Counted from the first letter of the stretch, positions 17,919-27,125 are shown. The stretch: 58,333 bases of DNA from an uncultured Lewinella sp. (GCA_913057785.1 CAJXPD010000023.1:1-58333); one strand, 5' to 3'. The notes: generated from the letters alone by a model not told the origin. Translations and numbers: made by a program.

Positions 17919-18689
17919 CTATGCGTAGAGACTCATTAAACCCTCGATCCAGGCTTTTGCCATCAAATGCCCGCCCGCCATCGATGGATGAACACCGTCA
18001 GGACACCAGTAACTAACCGGTGCTACGGAAAGTGCTTCATCAAAGATGCGTTGGTAGGGGATAAATACAGCACCATAATCTTTAGCAATCTGCTTAGCAG
18101 CTTCACGGTAGGCAGGAAAGTCCTTCTCCCAGGGTGCTCCAATTGCTGTTCCTCCCGTCACGGCGAATGGTTCTCCCATGATCAGTTTGACCTGCGGCAA
18201 TTCCTTTTTAGTGCGATCCAGTAATTGGCGAAGGTCTTTGTCATAAACTTCCACAGTGCCTTTATAACTGTGGCTAAGGGTATGCCAAAAATCATTGACA
18301 CCGATCAGGATGCTAAGTACATCTGGTTTCAGTTGCAGACAATCATCTTCCCAGCGGTTGGCCAATTGAAAGACCTTATGTCCGCTGATCCCCCGATTAT
18401 AGAAACGCAATTCACTTGCAGGGTGATTACCCAGCATTTGAGACACGATTTGATATACGTAGCCGCCGCCCATACCAGCTCCCTGATTAGCGTAGTAGTG
18501 TGCCTTATTTCGGCCAGCATCAGTGATGGAATCTCCCTGGAAGAGGATGGTTGTACCTTTGGGAATGCCTTCTAAATTGATTTCGGCAGCTTTGAGTTGG
18601 ATGGAGGAAGCTGCAGTGGCAGCAGCAAAAGCAAAAGCACTTTTGCGGATGAAGTTTCGTCGGCCGTGGGAATGCGTTTTGTTTTTCAT
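17919..18689 (-). CDS. Exported SGNH/GDSL hydrolase
   Basis: 256 residues. The N-terminus has a twin-arginine motif (RRNFIRKSAFAFAAA) and a hydrophobic core. SGNH blocks visible: ILFQGDSITDAGRN (block I Ser), GGGYVYQIV and RFYNRGISGH (block II Gly), SILIGVNDFWH (block III Asn), and PDGVHPSMAGGHLMA (block V Asp and His). It is probably a periplasmic esterase removing acetyl or acyl groups from carbohydrates. Co-directional with the VOC gene downstream. Confidence 0.92.
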   Translation of the reverse strand: MKNKTHSHGRRNFIRKSAFAFAAATAASSIQLKAAEINLEGIPKGTTILFQGDSITDAGRNKAHYYANQGAGMGGGYVYQIVSQMLGNHPASELRFYNRGISGHKVFQLANRWEDDCLQLKPDVLSILIGVNDFWHTLSHSYKGTVEVYDKDLRQLLDRTKKELPQVKLIMGEPFAVTGGTAIGAPWEKDFPAYREAAKQIAKDYGAVFIPYQRIFDEALSVAPVSYWCPDGVHPSMAGGHLMAKAWIEGLMSLYA

Positions 18690-18789
18690 ATCAATGGCAA
18701 TGTTTAAAGTTGTCGTCAGATTTAGGCCCTCAAAAAGGGAGGGTTATTGGAAGAATCCTGAATATCGGAATTGAGGGCTAAACTTCCTA

Positions 18790-19407
18790 TTATTTGATGA
18801 TGGCATTTCCCCAATAATTGAAGCAAGCGGGGCGCCAACCTGGAATATACATCGTTTGTAAGTTAGGTATATGAAAACCTGCTGCCTGAAATAGCCCAGG
18901 AATATCTCGATTTAGATTACAGCCGCCACCTACGCGTTTCCATATGGGGTTAATTCGATTTTGCCATTTGAGTACGGCTGGATCTGGGGCTGCGCCATGT
19001 TCGCAAAATAGCACCTGACCATTAGGTTTTAATACTCTAATCATTTCCTGCAGCGCTTGTTCCGCTTTAGGAATAGAACAAAGTGTATAGGTGATCACTA
19101 TGGTGTCGAACTGCTGCTTGTCCAGTGGAATTTCCTCGGCGGAAGCTTGCAAGAAACGAATGGGAATATCCTGCGTTTCGCCCATTTCCCTCGCCATCGA
19201 TAGGAGTTCTCCTTGTGGCTCCAATCCCCAAATGGCTTTTACTTGATCCTTTTGGTAGAACGGAAGATTTAAGCCTGAACCGATTCCTATCTCCAAGACC
19301 TTGCCTTTAGCCATGGGTACGATCTTCGCCCGTTGTCTACTGACGGTGCTGACCGAACAAGTGCAATTGATCAATTTAGGAAGGATATATTTGCTGTAAA
19401 ACCCCAT
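18790..19407 (-). CDS. Class I SAM-dependent methyltransferase, METTL7-like
   Basis: 205 residues. Motif I VLEIGIGSGLNLPFY (SAM binding), an acidic position in GLEP, motif II-like FDTIVITYTLCSIP, and the C-terminal part CEHGAAPDPAVLKWQNRINPIWKR with GGCNLNRDI. The GCNLxR element and its spacing resemble METTL7/TMT1 thiol methyltransferases and related bacterial proteins. A small hydrophobic or thiol acceptor is possible; this is not proven by the sequence. It is divergent from the VWA gene. Confidence 0.85.
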   Translation of the reverse strand: MGFYSKYILPKLINCTCSVSTVSRQRAKIVPMAKGKVLEIGIGSGLNLPFYQKDQVKAIWGLEPQGELLSMAREMGETQDIPIRFLQASAEEIPLDKQQFDTIVITYTLCSIPKAEQALQEMIRVLKPNGQVLFCEHGAAPDPAVLKWQNRINPIWKRVGGGCNLNRDIPGLFQAAGFHIPNLQTMYIPGWRPACFNYWGNAIIK

Positions 19408-19512
19408 CTCTAAAGCAGATTATCTATTTGACGAAGTAGAGATCTTGACCTGACCAACAAGTTTACCGTTTTTTGTACACAATAATCCTAAACTCCCTTC
19501 TATATTAGCTGC

Positions 19513-20646
19513 ATGGAAGATCGCATTGAGAAATGGCGAATGATATTAGGAGAGAAATCTGATCCTGACCAAGACGTTCGATTAAACAAGGAACTGAAGG
19601 CCATGGATCGGGTATTGGATGCGCTGTATGATAGTGAAAGAAAGAAAGGACTGGGCAAGTCTTCGCCAAATGTCAATCGGTGGCTAGGAGATATACGCCG
19701 GTATTTCCCTACTTCTATGGTTCAGTTGATGCAAAAGGATGCCTTGGAACGTCTGCAATTGGATCAAATGCTGCTCGAACCCGAATTGCTGGAGAGTGTG
19801 GAAGCCGATGTCGAACTGGTTGGCACCCTTCTTTCCTTGAAGAATGTAGTACCAGAGAAAACCAAAGAAACGGCTCGCATAGTCGTACGAAAAGTGGTAG
19901 AAGCCCTGGAAAAGAAACTACATCATCCTATGCGACAGGCTCTACACGGCAGGCTCAATCGCTCCATGAACAACCGCCGACCCAAGTTCAAGGATATTAA
20001 CTGGCAACGAACCATTCAACTGAATCTTAAACACTATCAACCTAGTTTGAAAGCGATCATTCCGGAACAACTACGAGGTTATGGTCGTCAAAGCCGGCAA
20101 TTGAGTGAAGTGATGCTGTTGGTTGACCAAAGTGGTTCTATGGCCACCTCTGTGGTATATGCGGGTATCTTAGGCTGTATCATGGCCTCCCTACGGTCCT
20201 TAAAAACCAGAATGGTTGTATTTGATACCAGCGTAGTAGACTTGACGGATCATCTAAACGATCCGGTAGATCTCCTTTTTGCGACCCAATTGGGAGGAGG
20301 TACGGATATTAATCGGGCTTTGACCTATATCACGCCTTTTGTCACTTCTCCCGCTGATACGATCTTGGTTTTGATTAGCGATTTATTTGAAGGGGGAAAC
20401 CAAAGAGAAATGATTCAGCGGCTGGCTAGTTTTAGAGCAAGCGGGGTGCAGGTGATCAGTCTCTTAGCACTAAATGACCAGGGAGCGCCCAATTTTGATA
20501 AAGCCATCGCCGCACATTTGGCGCAATTAGATATTCCCACTTTTGCTTGTACTCCAGATCTGTTTCCTGAGTTGATGGCTAGTGCCTTGAAAAAAGAGGA
20601 CTTACATCTCTGGCTGGGCCGCCACGGCGTGGTGCGTAAGAATTAA
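19513..20646 (+). CDS. VWA-domain protein (CoxE-like)
   Basis: 377 residues. Helical N-terminal half rich in charged residues (1-195), then a von Willebrand A domain from about 200 with an intact MIDAS: DQSGSM (D-x-S-x-S), a Thr in GGGTDINRAL and Asp in LISDLFEGG. Proteins of this type usually sit with a MoxR ATPase and act as metal-dependent adaptors for it. No such ATPase is nearby, which is odd. Cytoplasmic: no signal peptide. Confidence 0.85.
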   Translation: MEDRIEKWRMILGEKSDPDQDVRLNKELKAMDRVLDALYDSERKKGLGKSSPNVNRWLGDIRRYFPTSMVQLMQKDALERLQLDQMLLEPELLESVEADVELVGTLLSLKNVVPEKTKETARIVVRKVVEALEKKLHHPMRQALHGRLNRSMNNRRPKFKDINWQRTIQLNLKHYQPSLKAIIPEQLRGYGRQSRQLSEVMLLVDQSGSMATSVVYAGILGCIMASLRSLKTRMVVFDTSVVDLTDHLNDPVDLLFATQLGGGTDINRALTYITPFVTSPADTILVLISDLFEGGNQREMIQRLASFRASGVQVISLLALNDQGAPNFDKAIAAHLAQLDIPTFACTPDLFPELMASALKKEDLHLWLGRHGVVRKN

Positions 20647-20734
20647 TCTAACTCCAAGATAGGCTTGATCTTAAGCAAGACGGGTAAACGAAAAATTCGT
20701 ATCTTGCGGTGGCAAAAGAGCCTGAAAAATTTAA

Positions 20735-21397
20735 ATGAATTTATCCAACTTTTTTGACCATACCCTCTTACGTCCAGATTGTACGCTGGAAGAAATTAAA
20801 AAACTTTGCACAGATGCTGTCGAATATGGTTTCGCAGCAGTATGTGTCCCTCCATATTTTGTTGGTCGAGCCTCCCAGTTTGTTCAGGATACGCCAGTTA
20901 AAGTTGCAACTGTTATCGGTTTCCCCATGGGGTATACTACCACTGTATCAAAGGTAGAAGAGATTAAGCGGGCAATTGATGATGGAGTGGATGAATTGGA
21001 TGTGGTGATTAATGTGGCAGCAGTAAAGAGTGGGAATTGGAAAGATGTGCAAAGTGACTTGGATCGCATGATCACCGCGGCGCACCTGAAGCGTAAAGCC
21101 ATTAAGGTGATCTTGGAAACAGGCTTGTTGACGGATGAGGAAATCTTACAGCTTTGCACGATCTGCCGGGAGCTTCAGCCGGACTTTGTAAAAACATCTA
21201 CAGGGGTTAATGGAGAAGGTGCAACAGTGAGAGTGGTTAAAATGCTGGCAAACGCTTTAGGTAAGGATATAAAGATCAAAGCCTCTGGAGGCATTCGGAC
21301 ACCGGAGGAGACCATTAGACTGGTTGAGGCTGGTGCCAGCAGAATAGGTGCATCCAGCAGTGTAAGAATAATGAAAGATCATCTAGCTAGCCAATAA
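20735..21397 (+). CDS. deoC: Deoxyribose-phosphate aldolase
   Basis: 220 residues, the length of bacterial class I DeoC. It splits 2-deoxy-D-ribose 5-phosphate to acetaldehyde and glyceraldehyde 3-phosphate in deoxynucleoside breakdown. The expected active residues are present: D89 in DELDVVIN, Schiff-base K153 in FVKTSTG, and K182 in IKASGGIRTP. Phosphate loop GASRIGASSS near the end. Cytoplasmic. A SPOR gene follows 62 bases later. Confidence 0.97.
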   Translation: MNLSNFFDHTLLRPDCTLEEIKKLCTDAVEYGFAAVCVPPYFVGRASQFVQDTPVKVATVIGFPMGYTTTVSKVEEIKRAIDDGVDELDVVINVAAVKSGNWKDVQSDLDRMITAAHLKRKAIKVILETGLLTDEEILQLCTICRELQPDFVKTSTGVNGEGATVRVVKMLANALGKDIKIKASGGIRTPEETIRLVEAGASRIGASSSVRIMKDHLASQ

Positions 21398-21459
21398 GGT
21401 GCTGATGGATATAGAGCAAATTACTCCGAGCTTTTGCTGGGGATTTAAATAATAACATC

Positions 21460-21879
21460 ATGACTGGTTCTCAAACAAAATGGGGTCTATTAATTGTCTT
21501 CTTCTTCGTTTTTGGCGCATTAACGGTTAGTTATGCTCAAAATACCATCAATGTGGCAGAAGGACCAAAGATCTCAGAATTGATGAATCGCTTCACAGAA
21601 TTGAATAAGGCCAAAGGAACCATTTCCGGCTGGCGCATTCAAATCCTGGCGACTACTGATTTCCAGAAGATGGAATCTTCTAGATCCACTTTCCGCTACC
21701 GCTATCCTAATATTCCAGTAGATTGGAGAGACTCTAAACCGTTTTATCAGTTAAGAGCAGGAGCTTTTGCCACAAAATTGGAAGCTTTACGTATTAAACA
21801 CATATTGAGCCAAGACTATGCGGGCTTATATCTCGTTAGAGATGATATTAGACCTAGCGAACTGGTCAATGCCTATTAA
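21460..21879 (+). CDS. SPOR-domain protein
   Basis: 139 residues. Signal peptide 1-27 (ending SYAQ). A SPOR domain covers about 60-135 (GWRIQILATTDFQKMESSR and FYQLRAGAFATKLEALRIKHILS). SPOR domains bind denuded glycan strands at division sites. The domain makes up nearly the whole mature protein, so it probably acts as a periplasmic glycan binder. Confidence 0.9.
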   Translation: MTGSQTKWGLLIVFFFVFGALTVSYAQNTINVAEGPKISELMNRFTELNKAKGTISGWRIQILATTDFQKMESSRSTFRYRYPNIPVDWRDSKPFYQLRAGAFATKLEALRIKHILSQDYAGLYLVRDDIRPSELVNAY

Positions 21880-21916
21880 CCCTTCTTTACTTCAATAATT
21901 AGATCCTTCTTCGACA

Positions 21917-21984
21917 AATCTCGTGGACGATTACTGTCAGTAAAGCGTTGAATTTCATTTTTGAGTGTCTCGAAACACGAGATT
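21917..21984. repeat. Long-range inverted repeat downstream of the SPOR gene
   Basis: AATCTCGTG (21917-21925) and CACGAGATT (21976-21984) are perfect 9-bp complements 50 bases apart. The right side can also form a local hairpin (TCTCG/CGAGA). Role unknown. Confidence 0.4.
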
Positions 21985-22016
21985 AGTCTAAGAACCAAAT
22001 ATAATAGGAATCAAAA

Positions 22017-22046
22017 GGCTGAGTACCCAGTGGTGAGTACTCAGCC
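22017..22046 (-). terminator. Terminator of the HYR/T9SS gene
   Basis: GGCTGAGTAC (22017-22026) and GTACTCAGCC (22037-22046) are perfect 10-bp arms. On the minus strand the stem is followed by TTTTGATTCC. It lies 17 bases past the stop of the large HYR gene; A-tracts on both sides would allow use from either strand. Confidence 0.7.
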
Positions 22047-22062
22047 AAAAGCTCGATATAGA

Positions 22063-25000
22063 TCAATTAATAACTAATCTTTGGTTCTTAACCTGGATAC
22101 CCTCCGGGTTTTTAATGCTTAATTGTAGGAGATATAAACCCTGGGCAAATCGATTGATATCCAGGGAGAAATTATTCTCGCCCAGGCTTGTGCCGATTTG
22201 CTCTTGATACACCTCCTGGCCATTGGCACTAAATATCCGCAGTTGAGCTGTCGACATCATCTCAGCAGTAAATTTGACATTAACTTGCTCCCTGGCGGGG
22301 TTTGGGAAAATAGATAGTTGAAATCCTTCTTCTTCTAGATCTTCTGTAGAGGTTACAGTGTTACAGAAATTGGGATCACCTGCATTGACAATGATCTCAA
22401 AAGTACAGGCGCTATTGTTCCCTACGGCATCTGTAAAAGTATAGGTTACCGTATCTGTTCCCACCTCAAATAAAGATCCAGAGGCCTTGTTGCTACTGAC
22501 ATCGGTGATCGCGCAATTGTCCACCGCACTTGGTGCTTCCCATTCCACCAGCATACTACATTGATCCACAGCAGTTGTTACTATGATGGAATCAGGACAA
22601 TTGGTGATGGAAGGAGATTGGTTGTCCACGACCGTCACATTGAAAAGGCATTCTACTATATTATTTGAAGGATCGGTGAAGGTATGTGTGACGGTAGTAG
22701 TGCCAATTGGGAAATCAGAACCGCTGGCAAAGCCTGCCGTCAATTGCATACTGGCTTGGCAGTTGTCGGTGGCGGTAGGTGTCTCATAGCTCACGATTTG
22801 CGAACAGCTGCCGATTGCTGCATCAACCGTGATGTCGCCTGGGCAGGCAGTTACGGTCGGTAGTAAATTGTCAATCACGATCACCTGAAAACTACAGGTA
22901 GCTATGTTGTTCGTAGCGTCTGTTAAGGTGTAGGTGACTGTCGTCTCTCCTGCGGGAAAGAAGGCGCCACTTTCAGGTCCCTCGATTCTTGCTAGATTAG
23001 CAGCACAATTATCCATCCCATTTGGTGCGATATAACCTACATTAGTTCCGCAACTTCCCTCTGATACAAATACGACTGTTTCAGCTGGACAGGAAGTAAA
23101 AGTGGGTGCCTCGTTGTCAATGACAGTGATGTTGAAACTACAGGAGGATTGATTGTTGTAGTTATCCGTGAAAGTATGCGTAACGGTAGTGGTACCCGGG
23201 AAGAAATTCTCCCCACTGGCGGGACCAGCGGTCCGATTTAGGGCGTACGTACAATTGTCAAAGGCGGTAGGGAGTTGGTAATTGATAATCTCACTACAGG
23301 CACCTGGCGCTACATTGACGGTTTGATCGGCTGGGCAGAAGGTGACAGAAGGCGCTTCGTTGTCATTCACTGTAACCGTAAAAGAGCAAGTGGCAGTATT
23401 ACCACTTTGGTCAGTAGCTAAGAAGGATACTGTCGTAGTGCCGGGGAAAAAGTTATCATTACTAGCAGGGCCTTCGATCTGAGCAACGGTAGCAGTCCCG
23501 CAGTTATCCGTAGCAGAGGGAAGGGCAAACTGAACCCGCTCGCCACATGCCCCTGGGAAGTTGTTAATGGTCCGGCTTTGTGGACAAGCAGAAAGTGTTG
23601 GTGGGGTGATGTCTTCAGGGGTCCCATCTACAGTGGCTCTTGGAATGGCATTGGGGTCGGTGTTGAAGCGAACGCTAAGGTTGATCTGGTCGACAATGGC
23701 GAGTTCTCCCAAAGACGTCCCTTCACACTCGGGGTAAAGATAGACCGTTACATTATTGTAGTTGAGTTCATTTGGCGCATTAGGGTTTTGGGAAATGGCC
23801 AGGAGCGCCCCCCCGCCGTTACTGTTGAAACAGCTATTTGGCGCAAGGGTGTAGGCGACGCCTTTATCTGTAGCATTGAGCTCTGTACCCGCAAAGGTGA
23901 ATTTGGCTCCTCGGTTGTTGGAGCTACCATCCAATGCTAGCCAGTACGTTCTTTCGAAATCGCTATCGTTGCAGATGTTCAAATTCAGATTGGCTGAGGA
24001 GCCTAGCGGAACATTTTCTATGAGAATATTTTTGCCTGTAGCACAGAGAGAAGAAGCCGTCAATTTTGGTTGATCAATTTTGAGTCCGCCTTCATATGGG
24101 CAACTAGAACTGGTACTACTTTCGATTAGCGAAAAGACCGGTGTACCATACATGGGGTCTGTACCGACCCTGTAGGTGAATAAATCATTGGGGTCGTCAT
24201 CGCTAAGTGTATAAGAAGTTACCCTTGAATTACTAGCTGAATTGGTAACGCTTTCTCCAAATTCACTCCGAATCTCAATCTCAACGCCTCCTGATACACC
24301 CGTGCCTTGAATTTCTGCTCCTACTTCTAGGGCTACATCTGCGGCAATGCTAATGGTACTTTCTATACTCTGTGTGGTAGAGGAGTTGATTTCTGTTTCA
24401 ATAGTGGCTGAAGTTTGGCCACCAAAGGTATTAACTGGTCCGTTCGCTGCATTGATAGCAGCTAACTTATTCTGTTCGTTGAGCACTAGTACCTGATTCC
24501 ATGTTTTTATTTGGGATCGAGCTTTAGATTTTGTGGAGATATCAGTAGTAGGATCGTCTACCAAACGTTGTTGGTTTACAATGTCCTGTCGAATCTGCTG
24601 TTCTGTCATGGCAAATTTGTCTTGCTCCCCTGTTGCTCTAAAGGCTAGTCTTTTCTCAATTCTCGTACTACAAGTACTCGGGTCGAAAATTAGGGCTTCC
24701 GCTACTCCGTATTCTAACCTTCTACCTACTCCAATAAAGATATCCCCAGAAGTGCCCGTATTCTGGTCTAAATCGGAGGTGGAAAATTCTTGTGTAGTAG
24801 TGATGCAGAGTTCTGTTTCTGTTTGGCTTCTGTGCTCTAGACCTGCGGTTAGTCCAACGGTATATTGAGCATATACTTCTGCAGGGACAACTCCACTGGT
24901 CTCGAATCCGAATTTAGCGCTACCCCACACTCGAGCAGATCCACCAATGAGAAAACTAGTGGAGAAGTTGCGACAAGTTTGGCGACTGGCTAAGAATTTA

Positions 25001-25713
25001 CTGGAGCTACCATCACCTGGAGGGTCGTGAAGGATCAAGTAGGGGATGCGAGGGGTAGTAGTGATACCTCGAGGGTCAATAAAATCATCCGTAGGACCCA
25101 ATATCATGAATGGAATGTCTATTTCAATGTTTTTAGAGGTAGAGCCGCCTGCCGATGTGAAATAACTAGAAACAATATTGAATCGTAGCAGCTGAAGTTT
25201 TGGCGTGTTTTCATCTTCTCTATTTAGTTCCTCGGGATCAACAATAATCAACGCCTCAAACTCTGGGATTCCACTGGTGTTTTGGGTAACCACGAACCTG
25301 GCAATATCATCCTCTCCATTCTCTACATCAAGTTTGGCCTCGGGCCAGCTAGGGAGAAAGCCCGCAGCATTGGTCACTTTTACTCTAATGGTATCGGGGC
25401 CACTAAGATCAATCATATGGACACCTTGCAGATCTTCGTAAGTCACTTTATCAATTAGGCCTGCTTGCGTATAACAGAGGTCGTCCTCTTGTACGCAATA
25501 GCTAGTCTTGGTGCTCCCACAACCTACTGGCGGCAAGCCCTGTAAAGAAACATTGTAGGTGGGGTTGGCATTCATACTCAGGTTAACTCGCTCCCCGGCT
25601 ACTTGAGCCGTACCGACTGTTTGGAAACAGCAAAAGAAGAGCAATGCCATTACCAGACTTGTCAGCCGATGCTTGGCTTGGGGAATTAGTGTGTTTGGGA
25701 AAGTTGAATTCAT
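22063..25713 (-). CDS. Secreted HYR-repeat protein with type IX sorting domain
   Basis: 1216 residues. Sec signal 1-36. A large N-terminal region of about 670 residues has no repeat I recognise and holds several Cys. Five HYR (hyalin) repeats of about 83 residues follow at roughly 710-1130, each starting near a P-x-x-x-x-C motif, with DNC in mid-repeat and a TTTVT/DxxGN strand. The T9SS type A C-terminal domain covers about 1140-1216 (LSIFPNPAREQVNVKF, GLYLLQLSIK), so the protein is exported across the outer membrane and anchored or released. Probably adhesive or structural. It has its own terminator. Confidence 0.92.
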   Translation of the reverse strand: MNSTFPNTLIPQAKHRLTSLVMALLFFCCFQTVGTAQVAGERVNLSMNANPTYNVSLQGLPPVGCGSTKTSYCVQEDDLCYTQAGLIDKVTYEDLQGVHMIDLSGPDTIRVKVTNAAGFLPSWPEAKLDVENGEDDIARFVVTQNTSGIPEFEALIIVDPEELNREDENTPKLQLLRFNIVSSYFTSAGGSTSKNIEIDIPFMILGPTDDFIDPRGITTTPRIPYLILHDPPGDGSSSKFLASRQTCRNFSTSFLIGGSARVWGSAKFGFETSGVVPAEVYAQYTVGLTAGLEHRSQTETELCITTTQEFSTSDLDQNTGTSGDIFIGVGRRLEYGVAEALIFDPSTCSTRIEKRLAFRATGEQDKFAMTEQQIRQDIVNQQRLVDDPTTDISTKSKARSQIKTWNQVLVLNEQNKLAAINAANGPVNTFGGQTSATIETEINSSTTQSIESTISIAADVALEVGAEIQGTGVSGGVEIEIRSEFGESVTNSASNSRVTSYTLSDDDPNDLFTYRVGTDPMYGTPVFSLIESSTSSSCPYEGGLKIDQPKLTASSLCATGKNILIENVPLGSSANLNLNICNDSDFERTYWLALDGSSNNRGAKFTFAGTELNATDKGVAYTLAPNSCFNSNGGGALLAISQNPNAPNELNYNNVTVYLYPECEGTSLGELAIVDQINLSVRFNTDPNAIPRATVDGTPEDITPPTLSACPQSRTINNFPGACGERVQFALPSATDNCGTATVAQIEGPASNDNFFPGTTTVSFLATDQSGNTATCSFTVTVNDNEAPSVTFCPADQTVNVAPGACSEIINYQLPTAFDNCTYALNRTAGPASGENFFPGTTTVTHTFTDNYNNQSSCSFNITVIDNEAPTFTSCPAETVVFVSEGSCGTNVGYIAPNGMDNCAANLARIEGPESGAFFPAGETTVTYTLTDATNNIATCSFQVIVIDNLLPTVTACPGDITVDAAIGSCSQIVSYETPTATDNCQASMQLTAGFASGSDFPIGTTTVTHTFTDPSNNIVECLFNVTVVDNQSPSITNCPDSIIVTTAVDQCSMLVEWEAPSAVDNCAITDVSSNKASGSLFEVGTDTVTYTFTDAVGNNSACTFEIIVNAGDPNFCNTVTSTEDLEEEGFQLSIFPNPAREQVNVKFTAEMMSTAQLRIFSANGQEVYQEQIGTSLGENNFSLDINRFAQGLYLLQLSIKNPEGIQVKNQRLVIN

Positions 25714-25800
25714 GGCTTAGTTTAATTTGAGAATGTAAGCGGAAGAGCAGGATATCTGCCTTTTTTCCCAAGTTAAAGGCAAAAGACACCACCAAAGGGA

Positions 25801-25856
25801 GGGTTTAAGTGAGCTGCATGAATTCGAATGTAAATGACGGAAATGATAAGTAAAGG
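25801..25856 (-). promoter_or_regulatory. Partial GTTCACTTAA-type repeat element upstream of the HYR gene
   Basis: GGGTTTAAGTGA at 25801-25812 is identical to the element at 56606 upstream of the other HYR gene, and the surrounding 19 bases match at 17. A weaker copy TAAGTAAAG lies 41 bp away (25847). TAAAGGCA at 25774-25781 might be a -7 box read on the minus strand but is a poor match and about 5 bp off the spacing of the other promoter. Confidence 0.35.
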
Positions 25857-25882
25857 AGGGGATACCCAATGCGCATAGAATG

Positions 25883-25911
25883 AGCCTACTTGAATAAATT
25901 GGGAGTAGGCT
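25883..25911 (-). terminator. Hairpin after the carboxypeptidase-regulatory-like gene
   Basis: AGCCTACT (25883-25890) and AGTAGGCT (25904-25911) are perfect 8-bp arms 28 bases past the stop of the gene at 25939. No T-run. Confidence 0.4.
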
Positions 25912-25938
25912 AGAAGGTAAAATTGCAGGAGGCCAGTT

Positions 25939-26313
25939 CTAAGCCCTAGCTGGCTTGACCGCTACTGGTTTGGGTTTCTTTCGGTAGAGAATTTTGACGC
26001 CCATGGGTACTAAGGTTCTTTCTGGGTTGATGCGGATGGGGTCGCTCTTTGAACTGGTATAGCCCGAAGCTGTGAATTGTAAATAGTATAGCCCTGGTTT
26101 TATCTTTGGTATACTAAAGCTTCCATCCCGTCTGGTAACTGCAAAGCTGACGAAAGAAGAGTCTTGTACCTGAAATAGAACTACACTAGCTTGGGTTAGT
26201 GGTTGATGTAATTTATTGGTCAATTGGCCTTGAATAACACTTTGTCCGCCAAGAGAGAAGGACAGCATTAGTAGAAATGCCAAATAAATAGGACTATGAA
26301 GGAGGCGCTTCAT
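25939..26313 (-). CDS. Small exported carboxypeptidase-regulatory-like domain protein
   Basis: 124 residues. Signal peptide 1-23. Residues 26-105 form one CarboxypepD_reg/CNA-B-type beta domain (IQGQLTNKLHQPLTQASVVL, then TRRDGSFSIPKIKPGLYYLQF). Such domains usually begin TonB-dependent receptors; here it stands alone with a basic Lys/Pro tail. Possibly a periplasmic binding module. The stop at 25939 gives a full length with no sign of truncation. Confidence 0.75.
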   Translation of the reverse strand: MKRLLHSPIYLAFLLMLSFSLGGQSVIQGQLTNKLHQPLTQASVVLFQVQDSSFVSFAVTRRDGSFSIPKIKPGLYYLQFTASGYTSSKSDPIRINPERTLVPMGVKILYRKKPKPVAVKPARA

Positions 26314-26386
26314 ATAATGGTATTTTATGGGGTAAAGGTGTACTTGTTCTAAGCTTCAAGGTAGGCCGAGCATTGGTCAAGCTCAA

Positions 26387-26402
26387 CCACATTTTAATGT
26401 GG
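26387..26402. promoter_or_regulatory. 16-bp perfect palindrome
   Basis: CCACATTTTAATGTGG is fully self-complementary. It lies between the Crp/Fnr gene end and the carboxypeptidase-regulatory-like gene start, 74-89 bases before the latter. It could be an operator or a short terminator stem. Confidence 0.4.
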
Positions 26403-26445
26403 ATAAGGGCTTTTCCGTTACATCAGAGCTAGAGTAAGACTTGGG

Positions 26446-27033
26446 CTACAGGAAAATTTTTCGATCCTTGAGGGTGAGCTGACCAGACTTTTCTAGGGCC
26501 TTAATGCTTCTAATCACCGTTTCTACTCGTAACCCGGTTAGATTGGCAATGATCTGGCGCGTTATATTGACCTGATATTGACCTTCTACGTTTGCTTCTC
26601 CTTTCAAGTATTGTAATAGGGACATAATGCGGTGTGCGGCATCATTTCCTTTAATCTCTTTGGAAAGAATGGCCTTGTATCGCAGGCGGCGGGAAAGTAT
26701 GCTTAATAATTGATAGTGGACTGCAAAATGCTCTTTGAGCAGTTGTAGTAAGCGACTCTTTTCTAGACAGATAAGTTGAGTTTCAGCTAAGGCTTCCGCA
26801 TTAGCAGGGAAGGGGAAATCCCCAAACAGTGCCGGTTCCCCAAAGCTTTGATTGGCTTCAAAAATCCCCTGCAAGGACTCTTGCCCTTCATCATTATAGT
26901 TGCTCATCTTGATGCTTCCACTCAAGATCTGATAAAAGAATATGGCCTGGTCTCCTTCCTGGAAGAGCATTTCTCCGGCTTGTAAGTGCTTTTCAACCGC
27001 TCCATATTTTCTAAGTAGGGCTACTTTTATCAT
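26446..27033 (-). CDS. Crp/Fnr-family transcriptional regulator (haemoglobin operon)
   Basis: 195 residues. The cyclic-nucleotide-binding-like jelly roll covers about 15-115, with one Cys only, so no iron-sulfur cluster of the Fnr type. The winged helix covers about 150-195 with LTGLRVETVIRSIKAL as recognition helix; V-E-T-V-I-R matches Fnr more than Crp and predicts a TGA half-site. It is divergent from the haemoglobin operon, and a TGA-N6-TCA palindrome lies between them. Confidence 0.92.
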   Translation of the reverse strand: MIKVALLRKYGAVEKHLQAGEMLFQEGDQAIFFYQILSGSIKMSNYNDEGQESLQGIFEANQSFGEPALFGDFPFPANAEALAETQLICLEKSRLLQLLKEHFAVHYQLLSILSRRLRYKAILSKEIKGNDAAHRIMSLLQYLKGEANVEGQYQVNITRQIIANLTGLRVETVIRSIKALEKSGQLTLKDRKIFL

Positions 27034-27055
27034 AGGTTGAAATAAAAATCAGTGT

Positions 27056-27101
27056 TTATGATGTAGGTCATAAATGGGGCATAGGCATTGCCCTAGTTTT
27101 G
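27056..27101 (+). promoter_or_regulatory. Class II Crp/Fnr-type promoter of the haemoglobin operon
   Basis: Palindrome TTATGA (27056-27061) N6 TCATAA (27068-27073), containing TGA-N6-TCA, the spacing used by Crp and Fnr. A perfect -7 box TAGTTTTG lies at 27094-27101. With a start about 5 bases later, the palindrome centre is near -41.5, the classic activator position. No -33 TTG is visible, which fits activation by the regulator. Confidence 0.65.
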
Positions 27102-27125
27102 TACTAACAACAAATTCAAACAATC

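Noticed and set aside
22550..23650. Regular DNA repeats that might be taken for a repeat array or CRISPR
   Set aside because: They follow the HYR protein repeats in frame, have the length of the domain (about 250 bases) and vary as coding sequence does.
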